DNA of 5,956 nucleotides from Syntrophomonadaceae bacterium. Lineage in GTDB: Bacteria; Bacillota; Dethiobacteria; DTU022; UBA8154. Below are positions 1 through 5,444 of the stretch, piece after piece. The stretch lies in assembly GCA_007122565.1 (NCBI GenBank), contig SKTJ01000141.1, forward strand, positions 1-5,956, read 5' to 3'. Below the pieces are notes generated by a model. That model worked only from the letters and a program-made list of their open reading frames with translations. It did no database searches and was not told where the DNA came from. Both the position numbers and the translations under genes were made by a program. Each line of letters opens with the position of its first letter. Position 1 is the stretch's first letter.

Positions 1-806
1 CCGCAGCTATGAAATGGTTTCCTGCAGGGAAGAAGGGGATGATTGCCGGCTTGGTCGTTACCAGTACCGGCTTGGCTGCATTTGTTATGTCTCCCTTGAT
101 TAAGTTTATGGTAACAGGTGGCACCGCACAGGCTTTTTTTATCTGCGGATTGGCCCTTGCTGCCGGCATTTTTGTCTTCGCTCAATTTATCGAAAACCCT
201 CCCTGCAAAATTGGGGATCTGCGGCAGTGGCCCGTCTCGCGGAAGCAGTTTGCGGCTCTCTGGGATCCGCGGTTCTACCGTTTGTGGTTTATGTTTTTTT
301 TGACTATAGGTACCGGAGTCACCATTGCGGCTCACCTCGATAACATCATGCGTGTCCAGGCCGGATATGATAAGGGCTACATCGCTGTGGCCCTTTTTGC
401 TCTTTGTAATGCTGCCGGCCGGATCGTGGGGGGATTGCTTTCAGACAGGATCGGGCGTGTTCGGGCTATGACCGTCGTATTCAGCGTTATAGCGCTCATG
501 CTTGCTTTTATGTTGACAGTGCGCACCCCGGTTCTCCTGATCGCGGTTGTTTCTATTCTGGCTCTTGCGTACGGCGGTTTGTACAGTATCTTTCCTTCGG
601 TGGTAGTCGGTTTGTTTGGCGAGAAGAGTTTCGGCTTAAATTACGGTTTAATTTTTACGGGTTTGGGAGCGGCCGGCCTTTTCCCTTATTTGGGTGGGGT
701 TTTCTTTGAGCTCCAGGGACATTATGGCTCAACATATGCCCTGCTGCTTGGGACTACGCTGTTAGCCGTTGTGCACTCATTGAAAATGAGAGCTGCTACA
801 CGCTGA
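1..806 (+). CDS. OFA-type major facilitator superfamily transporter, 5' truncated by window edge
   Basis: This is the C-terminal part of an integral inner-membrane transporter. The frame is open to the left edge. The first ATG (base 9) is not a credible start, because KWFP followed by a basic stretch and GMIAGLVV matches the cytoplasmic loop before TM5 in this family. About 265 residues are visible with eight hydrophobic segments, taken as TM5-TM12: roughly residues 11-33, 40-61, 89-110, 124-144, 152-171, 174-200, 208-234 and 242-257, counted from base 9. A hydrophilic central loop lies at 62-88. FYRLWFMFF at TM7 and NAAGRIVGGLLSDRIGR (134-150) at the TM8-9 junction are typical of the oxalate/formate antiporter (OFA) family. 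An Arg (138) sits where OxlT has its TM8 arginine, but predicted TM11 (208-234) has no lysine, unlike OxlT (K355). Oxalate specificity is therefore not supported; a monocarboxylate substrate is only a guess. The gene converges on tdh. Confidence 0.85.
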   Translation, partial: AAMKWFPAGKKGMIAGLVVTSTGLAAFVMSPLIKFMVTGGTAQAFFICGLALAAGIFVFAQFIENPPCKIGDLRQWPVSRKQFAALWDPRFYRLWFMFFLTIGTGVTIAAHLDNIMRVQAGYDKGYIAVALFALCNAAGRIVGGLLSDRIGRVRAMTVVFSVIALMLAFMLTVRTPVLLIAVVSILALAYGGLYSIFPSVVVGLFGEKSFGLNYGLIFTGLGAAGLFPYLGGVFFELQGHYGSTYALLLGTTLLAVVHSLKMRAATR

Positions 807-866
807 TGTTACCCTTCCAGTCCGTTCTGCACAAGTATGAATAATACAACATGTCGAGATGCTCGC

Positions 867-888
867 GGGCGGACAGGGTCGTCCGCCC
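867..888. repeat. Perfect palindrome GGGCGGAC-N6-GTCCGCCC in the convergent intergenic region
   Basis: Two 8-base GC-rich arms (867-874 and 881-888) are perfectly complementary around the loop AGGGTC, followed by CTACTTTT. On the opposite strand it begins GTAGGGGCGGAC. Elements of this GTAGGGGCGGAC/GTCCGCCC type are, from memory, scattered in many copies in clostridial, cyanobacterial and other genomes and often create spurious small reading frames. It lies 61 nt after the transporter stop and between two converging genes, so the RNA hairpin could act as a weak bidirectional terminator. The following T-run is short and interrupted, so I call it a dispersed palindromic repeat first. The remaining bases, 889-1011, show no gene I can support. 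Confidence 0.6.
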
Positions 889-1011
889 CTACTTTTGGAA
901 TTGGATGTGGGCGTCCCGGTAAAGCGGAAAATCAAAACTATCAATCAGCAGGAACCGGTCAAAGTGTGGTCTTATCAGGCTTACTGGTTTCCGACTTATG
1001 ACCTCCTGCCT

Positions 1012-2049
1012 TTACGGGTAGAGAATAATTTTACCGCATTGGCCTGATTGAATTATCCTAAATGCATCCCTAAATTGTTCCAGTTTCATTTGATGCGTTA
1101 TAACATGGCGGATATCCAGGATATTTTTTAACAGTGCAGAAGTTTTATACCAGGTTGCAAATATCTCCCTGCCTGTAATGCCGGCAAGCGTAACACCCTT
1201 AAATATGACTTCATTGGTGAGGTCAAGGCAAATTTTTTCTTCAGGTAAGCCGAGCAACGCTATGTGACCGCCGTTTTTTACAGTTTTTAAGCCATAATGG
1301 AGACACTGTTTGTTTCCACTCATCTCCACGACAACATCGACTCCGTCTCCTCCGGTGTTCAGTAGCACTTCTTCAACGGGATTCAGTTTTAAAGGATTAA
1401 TTGTTCTGGTTGAACCCATCTGTTCAGCAATATTTAAGCGGTAATCAATAACGTCCACAGCATATATCTTTGCAGCACCCAACACCCTGGCCACGCCAAC
1501 GGCAAAAAGACCAATTGCCCCGCATCCGGTAACCATGACGTTTTTCCCTGAAATATCGGCAGATGTAGTAGCCAGTACAGCATTACCCACCGGATCCTGT
1601 AAACAGGCAATTTCCGGGGGAATCTGCTGATCAATAGCCCACAGGTTTGATTCGGGAACACGGACATATTCGGCAAAACAACCGTTACAATCCACTCCCA
1701 GAATAGAATAATCGCTACAGATATGCCCCCTGCCTGTTTTACATTGATAACATTGCCCGCAGGTTTTATGACATTCCATGGTTACATAATCCCCTTCGTA
1801 CCAGTTTCTTACCGCTGACCCTGTCTTTACAATATTACCCGACATTTCATGTCCCATAACCACCGGCGGCTTTATCCTGGAAGCTGCCCATTTATTCCAC
1901 TTGTAAATGTGCAGATCAGTGCCGCAGATGGCTGTGCAAATAACCTTCACAAGAACATCATGGGGACCCAGTTTTGGAATTTCCATAAGCATGATTGCAG
2001 CCCCGGCACCTATTTTATCCTTAACCAGTGCTTTCATTTTGCTTTGCAT
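1012..2049 (-). CDS. tdh: L-threonine 3-dehydrogenase (zinc-dependent MDR family)
   Basis: This cytoplasmic enzyme oxidises L-threonine with NAD+ to 2-amino-3-ketobutyrate, which is cleaved to glycine and acetyl-CoA by Kbl or decays to aminoacetone. At 345 residues it is close to the family's usual 340-345. The N-terminal catalytic domain carries AICGTDLHIYKW (Cys42) and GHE (His67, Glu68), the expected catalytic zinc ligands. A structural zinc lobe has Cys97, Cys100, Cys103 and Cys111. The Rossmann motif GCGAIG is at 175-180, with Asp199 at the end of beta-2, which favours NAD over NADP. GREIFATWYK and ITH near the C-terminus match threonine dehydrogenases rather than generic alcohol or sorbitol dehydrogenases. 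The first Met is preferred over Met5 because an AAAGGAA ribosome-binding site lies about 8 nt before it. No kbl is adjacent. Hand counts of two 60-base lines gave 37% and 50% GC, against 58% in a line of the next gene, hinting at separate origin. A related polyol dehydrogenase is the main alternative. Confidence 0.88.
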   Translation of the reverse strand: MQSKMKALVKDKIGAGAAIMLMEIPKLGPHDVLVKVICTAICGTDLHIYKWNKWAASRIKPPVVMGHEMSGNIVKTGSAVRNWYEGDYVTMECHKTCGQCYQCKTGRGHICSDYSILGVDCNGCFAEYVRVPESNLWAIDQQIPPEIACLQDPVGNAVLATTSADISGKNVMVTGCGAIGLFAVGVARVLGAAKIYAVDVIDYRLNIAEQMGSTRTINPLKLNPVEEVLLNTGGDGVDVVVEMSGNKQCLHYGLKTVKNGGHIALLGLPEEKICLDLTNEVIFKGVTLAGITGREIFATWYKTSALLKNILDIRHVITHQMKLEQFRDAFRIIQSGQCGKIILYP

Positions 2050-2124
2050 TTTATTTTTCCTTTTTTTATGTGATGTATATAAATTTATTAAACCTTACCT
2101 TAATATATCGTGATAACGTCTGCA

Positions 2125-2150
2125 ATGTGCATTTCCACTGGTTTGCACAT
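2125..2150. promoter_or_regulatory. Interrupted palindrome ATGTGCA-N12-TGCACAT, candidate operator between tdh and the DUF255 gene
   Basis: Perfect 7-base arms at 2125-2131 and 2144-2150 are separated by 12 bases, placing the arm centres about 19 bp apart, close to two helical turns. This suits a dimeric DNA-binding protein better than a terminator, as there is no T-run. The site lies about 75 nt upstream of the tdh start (minus strand) and about 130 nt upstream of the plus-strand start at 2282, in a 232-nt AT-rich divergent region. I could not find a convincing -35/-10 pair for either gene. The regulator is unknown, and chance occurrence is possible. Confidence 0.35.
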
Positions 2151-2281
2151 CACAGAAGCTTTTCTTCCTCTATGCAGGTTTAATTCTAATAATTAACTTT
2201 TTGGTTAGATATAAAAAGGAAAATAGGGGTATTAATAGAAAAAGATAATTAAATAAAACTGCATAAAGGTGGTTTAAAGAA

Positions 2282-4348
2282 ATGTCCAACAGACTTAAAG
2301 AGGCGAAGAGCCCTTACTTACGGCAACATGCGGAAAACCCGGTGGACTGGTACCCCTGGGGTGACGAGGCTTTTGCGCGGGCCGTACAGGAGAACAAGCC
2401 GGTTTTTCTGTCAATCGGTTACAGCACCTGTCATTGGTGTCACAATATGGCCCGGGATTCGTTTGAGTCCGAGGATGTTGCCGCGTTACTAAATGAGCAC
2501 TATATTTCCGTAAAGGTGGACCGGGAAGAGCGCCCCGATGTTGATCATGCTTATATGAAAGTCTGTCAGGCCCTGACCGGCCAGGGGGGCTGGCCGTTAA
2601 CGATCATCATGACGCCGCAGAAAATCCCCTTTTTTGCGGGCACTTATTTTCCGCGGGAGAAAAAATATAACTTGCCCGGCCTGAAGGATATTCTTAATAG
2701 TGTCATCCGCGTCTGGGGGGAGAAACAGGAGATGTTGGAAGAGAAAGGCCAGGGTCTGGTTTCCGCCCTGCAGGAGGCGGAAAGGGGTGAGGAAACAAGT
2801 CCTGATGAAATTGAAGCGGAATTGGTGGAAAAGGCTGCCCGGGATTTAAAGCAGAGACATGACCGCCAATATGGTGGTTTTGGGACGGCGCCCAAGTTCC
2901 CCATACCCCATTCCCTTACTTTTTTGCTGCGTACGTGGGAGCGGAGTGGTGATGCAGAGACGCTGGAGATGGTAGCCCATACCCTTAAAAAGATGCGCCA
3001 GGGGGGTATTTTTGATCAACTTGGCTACGGTTTCCACCGCTACTCGGTGGATGAAAAGTGGCTGGTTCCACATTTTGAAAAGATGCTCTATGACCAGGCA
3101 CTACTGGCTCTGGCCTATGTTGAAGCTTATCAGGCCACGGGAGAAACCCTTTTTGCGAATACAGCCCATGCTGTATTCACCTACACGCTGGGAGAGATGC
3201 AGGACCGTGGCGGTGCTTTTTATGCGGCGGAGAATGCAGAGAGTGAAGGGGTGGAAGGGAAGTATTACACCTGGCAGCGTGATGAGATTGTGGGGATATT
3301 GGGTGAACAGGAGGGCAGTCTCATCTGTGATTATTTTGGGGTAACGGAGCGGGGAAATATGGGTGATGGGCAAAACGTGTTGCACCTCCCCCATGATGAT
3401 CATGTTTTCCTGAAGAAACATGGCCTGGCGGAAAGGCAGTGGCACTTCACCCTGGAACAATCGCGTAAGACCCTGCTTGAGGCCCGTAACAAAAGGGTCA
3501 GGCCTTCCCGTGATGATAAGATCCTTACCTCCTGGAACGGCCTCATGATTAGTGCGCTGGCCAAAGGAGGCGGGGCTTTGCGTGGGGAGTTCTACCTGGA
3601 GCAGGCCCGTCGGGCAGCGGATTTTATCCTGGCAATGATGTTGATAAACGGGGAACTTTACCATCGTTATATGGAAGGAGATGTGGCCTTCCCTGCCTTC
3701 CTTGAAGACTATGCCTTTTTCTGTGCCGGCCTGCTGGACCTGTTCGAGGCAACTCAGGATGCTTATTACCTGGAACAGGCCATGCAGTTGAACAAAAAAA
3801 TGCTGGCGCTCTTCTGGGACGATGAGCAGGGCGGGCTCTTCTTTGCCCCCGTGAGTAATGCAGAACTGCCCCTTACGGGGAAGGAAGCTTACGACGGAGC
3901 CACACCTTCCGGAAACTCGGTGGCGGCGCTTAATATACTGCGCCTTGCTGTGATTACTGCTAATGATGTACTGGAACAGAAAGCCCTAACCTTGTTTAAA
4001 AGTTTCGCCCGGATGATCAACGCTTCCCCCTCCGGCTTTACAGCCATGCTCTCCGCTTATGATTTTGCCCACGGCCCGCAGCAGCAGATTGTCATTGCCG
4101 CTGTTAGCGGCGATACAGTTGCGGGCAAAATGATGGGAAAGGTGCAGGAACTCTTTCTGCCGCGTCGCGTATTGCTTCGCTCGAATGGGGAAGGTGACGA
4201 CCGCTTGCTAGATCTCTGCCCGTACCTGGCCGATAAAACAGCGGTGCAGGGAAAAACGGCCGCATATGTCTGTCGTGATTACAGTTGTCAGGCCCCCGTT
4301 ACAAGCGTGGAAGAACTGCTGCAACAGTTGACAGGGGATAGAAGATAG
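2282..4348 (+). CDS. DUF255 thioredoxin-domain protein (YyaL / SPATA20 family)
   Basis: The 688-residue length matches full-length family members such as B. subtilis YyaL (about 690). The N-terminal domain (about 1-165) is a thioredoxin-like fold with SPYLRQHAENPVDWYPW (10-26), a CHWC redox motif (Cys50, Cys53), and KVDREERPDVD (78-88). The rest is an alpha/alpha-barrel of the six-hairpin glycosidase/epimerase type, with GGFGTAPKFP (198-207), GGIFDQLGYGFHRYSVD (241-257), PHFEKMLYDQ (263-272), DDKILTSWNGLM (411-422), LEDYAFF (474-480) and DGATPSGNSV (538-547). A terminal YVCRDYSC (662-669) is also family-typical. There is no signal peptide, so it is probably cytoplasmic. The biochemical role of the family is not established; a redox or sugar-related activity is only suggested by the folds. 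The ATG is supported by AAGGTGG nine nt upstream. Oddities are HNMARDSF after the CHWC motif (family usually HVMERESF) and YAAENAESEG at 314-323 (usually YSAEDADSEG). Confidence 0.92.
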   Translation: MSNRLKEAKSPYLRQHAENPVDWYPWGDEAFARAVQENKPVFLSIGYSTCHWCHNMARDSFESEDVAALLNEHYISVKVDREERPDVDHAYMKVCQALTGQGGWPLTIIMTPQKIPFFAGTYFPREKKYNLPGLKDILNSVIRVWGEKQEMLEEKGQGLVSALQEAERGEETSPDEIEAELVEKAARDLKQRHDRQYGGFGTAPKFPIPHSLTFLLRTWERSGDAETLEMVAHTLKKMRQGGIFDQLGYGFHRYSVDEKWLVPHFEKMLYDQALLALAYVEAYQATGETLFANTAHAVFTYTLGEMQDRGGAFYAAENAESEGVEGKYYTWQRDEIVGILGEQEGSLICDYFGVTERGNMGDGQNVLHLPHDDHVFLKKHGLAERQWHFTLEQSRKTLLEARNKRVRPSRDDKILTSWNGLMISALAKGGGALRGEFYLEQARRAADFILAMMLINGELYHRYMEGDVAFPAFLEDYAFFCAGLLDLFEATQDAYYLEQAMQLNKKMLALFWDDEQGGLFFAPVSNAELPLTGKEAYDGATPSGNSVAALNILRLAVITANDVLEQKALTLFKSFARMINASPSGFTAMLSAYDFAHGPQQQIVIAAVSGDTVAGKMMGKVQELFLPRRVLLRSNGEGDDRLLDLCPYLADKTAVQGKTAAYVCRDYSCQAPVTSVEELLQQLTGDRR

Positions 4349-4349
4349 T

Positions 4350-4364
4350 GCTTCTTGCATCTTG
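4350..4364. repeat. Inverted copy of the acpS-tail heptamer repeat (about two units)
   Basis: Read on the minus strand this is CAAGATG followed by CAAGAAG, two units fitting the CARRARG heptamer found at 4808-4877. Bases 4350-4358 (GCTTCTTGC) are a perfect 9-base reverse complement of 4821-4829. The copy begins just after the stop of the DUF255 gene, so the acpS reading frame is bracketed by heptamer sequence in opposite orientations. With only two units, chance cannot be excluded. Confidence 0.4.
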
Positions 4365-4367
4365 TAT

Positions 4368-4374
4368 GGGGTGG
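4368..4374 (+). promoter_or_regulatory. Ribosome-binding site candidate that sets the acpS start
   Basis: GGGGTGG ends 8 nt before the ATG at 4383. It is a reasonable variant of GGAGG and favours 4383 over an in-frame TTG at 4362, which would lie upstream of this site. No start codon with a better site occurs closer to the conserved GVGVDL motif. Confidence 0.4.
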
Positions 4375-4382
4375 TGTATAGG

Positions 4383-4889
4383 ATGGGGCAAAACATAGGG
4401 GGCATAAGGCCGCCCTCAGCCCCACAGCATATAACAGGCACTGTTGCCGGTGTGGGGGTGGACCTTATTCGTATCAGGCGGGTTGAACAGGCGTATCTCC
4501 GCCGGCCGGAACGTTTTCTGCAACGTATTTTCTCCCTGCGGGAACAGGCATTCCTGTTGCAAAAGGGCCATCCTCCAGCCACACTGGCTGCCCGTTTTGC
4601 CGCCAAGGAAGCGGTGGCCAAAGCCCTCGGCTGCGGCATCGGTCCGGTTAGTTGGAACGAGCTGGAGATTGTGCCCGGAGGGAAGGGAGCACCTTCTGTC
4701 TGCCTGAGAGGGGAGGCAGAGCGCCTGGCACGGCTACAGGGAATCGCTGGTGTAGCTGTTTCTCTCACCCATGACGGTCCCTGGGCCATGGCTTTTGCGG
4801 TAGCGTACAGGAGGCAGGAAGCAAGAAGCAGGAAGCAGGAGGCAAAAAACAAGAGGCAGGAAGTGAGAGTCAGGAATAAGAATGAGTGA
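4383..4889 (+). CDS. acpS: Holo-[acyl-carrier-protein] synthase with extended N- and C-termini
   Basis: AcpS transfers the 4'-phosphopantetheine arm of CoA to a serine of apo-ACP, activating it for fatty acid synthesis; it is cytoplasmic, Mg-dependent and normally trimeric. With the ATG at 4383 the product is 168 residues, against about 120-130 for the family. The core is clear: GVGVDL with the Mg-binding Asp27, FLQRIFSLREQ (45-55), LAARFAAKEAVAKALG (68-83) with the Mg-binding Glu76, and VSLTHDG (126-132) in the place of the usual SLSHT. The core would be expected to start near residue 20-21, but no usual start codon lies there, so about 20 extra residues precede it. After AFAVAYR the frame enters a heptanucleotide repeat that encodes a basic, charged tail (143-168, rich in R, K, E and Q). 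The gene starts 34 nt after the DUF255 gene and may share its transcript. Confidence 0.88.
   Translation: MGQNIGGIRPPSAPQHITGTVAGVGVDLIRIRRVEQAYLRRPERFLQRIFSLREQAFLLQKGHPPATLAARFAAKEAVAKALGCGIGPVSWNELEIVPGGKGAPSVCLRGEAERLARLQGIAGVAVSLTHDGPWAMAFAVAYRRQEARSRKQEAKNKRQEVRVRNKNE
4808..4877 (+). repeat. Tandem heptanucleotide repeat (CARRARG), about ten units, within the acpS 3' end
   Basis: The sequence falls into consecutive 7-base units: CAGGAGG, CAGGAAG, CAAGAAG, CAGGAAG, CAGGAGG, CAAAAAA, CAAGAGG, CAGGAAG, then degenerate TGAGAGT and CAGGAAT. The strand is almost wholly purine apart from the C that opens each unit. Because 7 is not a multiple of 3, the encoded protein repeats every 21 bases, giving a quasi-repeat around RRQEARSRKQEA. 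The acpS stop codon lies at 4887-4889, just past the array. Similar heptamer arrays occur, from memory, in intergenic DNA of several clostridial and deltaproteobacterial genomes. Confidence 0.8.
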
Positions 4890-4912
4890 TGGACCCCCTG
4901 TTTTGAGATATA

Positions 4913-4921
4913 TGGTATAAT
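4913..4921 (+). promoter_or_regulatory. Extended -10 promoter (TGG-TATAAT) for the ACT/DUF711 operon
   Basis: A perfect TATAAT (4916-4921) is preceded by TG one base upstream (4913-4914), the extended -10 element of sigma-70/SigA promoters. No good -35 hexamer is found 16-18 bp upstream, where the sequence is C-rich, which fits an extended -10 promoter. Transcription would begin near 4927-4929 and give a leader of about 190 nt before the ATG at 5122. It sits only 24 nt after the acpS stop, showing that the downstream pair is probably a separate unit. Confidence 0.6.
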
Positions 4922-4954
4922 ACGGGAACAGTAGTCGCAGCAGTCAGACTCAAC

Positions 4955-4968
4955 GCCGCCTTTGCGGC
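4955..4968 (+). other. Small leader hairpin GCCGC-CTTT-GCGGC
   Basis: A perfect 5-bp GC stem with a CTTT tetraloop lies about 27 nt into the predicted transcript. It is not followed by a U-run, so it is not a terminator. It may be the first helix of a structured leader; on its own it is weak evidence. Confidence 0.35.
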
Positions 4969-5013
4969 ACCAGCAGGTAACGAAAATAACAGGACCGCGG
5001 GTGGATATGGAAT

Positions 5014-5077
5014 TCGCCTTCTAAAGGTCGGGTGTGACTTTCTACATTTGACTTTAGACTGTATTTTTTCTAGGCGA
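5014..5077 (+). promoter_or_regulatory. Candidate structured leader with alternative hairpins and U-run upstream of the ACT gene
   Basis: The 5' arm 5020-5029 can pair in two mutually exclusive ways. The short form pairs 5023-5029 with GACTTT at 5036-5041 (6 bp, one bulged G). The long form pairs 5020-5029 with 5050-5058 (9 bp, one bulged G) and ends 5 nt before TTTTTT at 5064-5069, which resembles a weak intrinsic terminator. A further 6-bp pairing, TCGCCT (5014-5019) with AGGCGA (5072-5077), could close the whole region and sequester the U-run. This layout would suit attenuation of the ACT/DUF711 operon. I do not recognise a known riboswitch or T-box class, and the stems are AT-rich and modest. 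Confidence 0.35.
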
Positions 5078-5121
5078 CATGCCTTGCCACGGAACAATGG
5101 GATAAAGGGGGAGTTGGTTTT

Positions 5122-5421
5122 ATGTCTCCGCAAAGCGATGTTACTCAGGGTAATCGGGTGATCATCAGCGTGTTGGGTAAGGACCGGGTTGGTATTATTG
5201 CCTCCGTAGCCGGAGTGCTTTCTGCGGTCAACGTAAACATCCTCGATATCAGCCAGACAATTATTCAGGAATATTTTGCCATGATTCTCATGGCTGATAT
5301 TAGTCACAGTAGTATTAATCTGGAGAGTCTAAAAGAAAAACTAACGGCCCTTGGCACGGAACTGGGAGTGCGTATTGACGCACAGCACACAGACGCCTTT
5401 AACTACATGCACCGCCTCTAG
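5122..5421 (+). CDS. ACT-domain protein, UPF0237 family
   Basis: This 99-residue protein consists essentially of one ACT domain, a small-molecule-binding regulatory fold that usually acts as a dimer and often senses amino acids. Family hallmarks are LGKDRVGIIASVAGVL (18-33), NVNILDISQTI (37-47), and the C-terminal end DAFNYMHRL, which corresponds to the DIFNAMHRI ending of UPF0237 proteins. The usual family start falls near residue 11-12, so there is a short N-terminal extension of about ten residues. The ATG at 5122 is still preferred because AAGGGGGAG lies 8 nt upstream; an internal GTG at 5158 lacks such a site. The gene is followed after 23 nt by a DUF711 gene, the same order as S. pneumoniae SP0238-SP0239. 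The ligand is unknown, and it probably regulates or works with its neighbour. Confidence 0.92.
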   Translation: MSPQSDVTQGNRVIISVLGKDRVGIIASVAGVLSAVNVNILDISQTIIQEYFAMILMADISHSSINLESLKEKLTALGTELGVRIDAQHTDAFNYMHRL

Positions 5422-5444
5422 TCCTTTTTTGGGAGTGTGTTTAT

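Noticed and set aside
859..1047. Open frame of 62 codons on the plus strand after the transporter
   Set aside because: It starts inside the 867-888 palindrome region, has no ribosome-binding site, overlaps the 3' end of tdh on the other strand, and its GGQGRPPLL segment is the typical spurious translation of this repeat type.
2115..2150. Sigma-54 type (-24/-12) promoter for tdh on the minus strand (TGG...TTGCA)
   Set aside because: The GG and GC dinucleotides are 11 nt apart instead of the nearly invariant 10.
2203..2232. SigB-like promoter (GTTAGA ... GGGTAT) before the DUF255 gene
   Set aside because: The -10-like GGGTAT is good, but the -35 half matches only 4 of 6 and the spacer is 17 nt rather than 12-15.
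4208..4852. Long minus-strand frame opposite acpS, with a Cys/Leu-rich start
   Set aside because: Its N-terminus is the antisense translation of the heptamer repeat, and the rest lies opposite acpS and the end of the DUF255 gene, both of which have clear family matches.
4990..5006. T-box riboswitch motif in the ACT leader (GGACCGCGGGTGG)
   Set aside because: The T-box core is AGGGTGGNACCGCG; here the two halves are in the reverse order, and there is no specifier stem that I can recognise.
5048..5076. Second promoter with TTGACT as -35 close to the ACT gene
   Set aside because: At the correct spacing the -10 would be TAGGCG, a poor match, whereas 4916-4921 is a perfect TATAAT with an extended -10.
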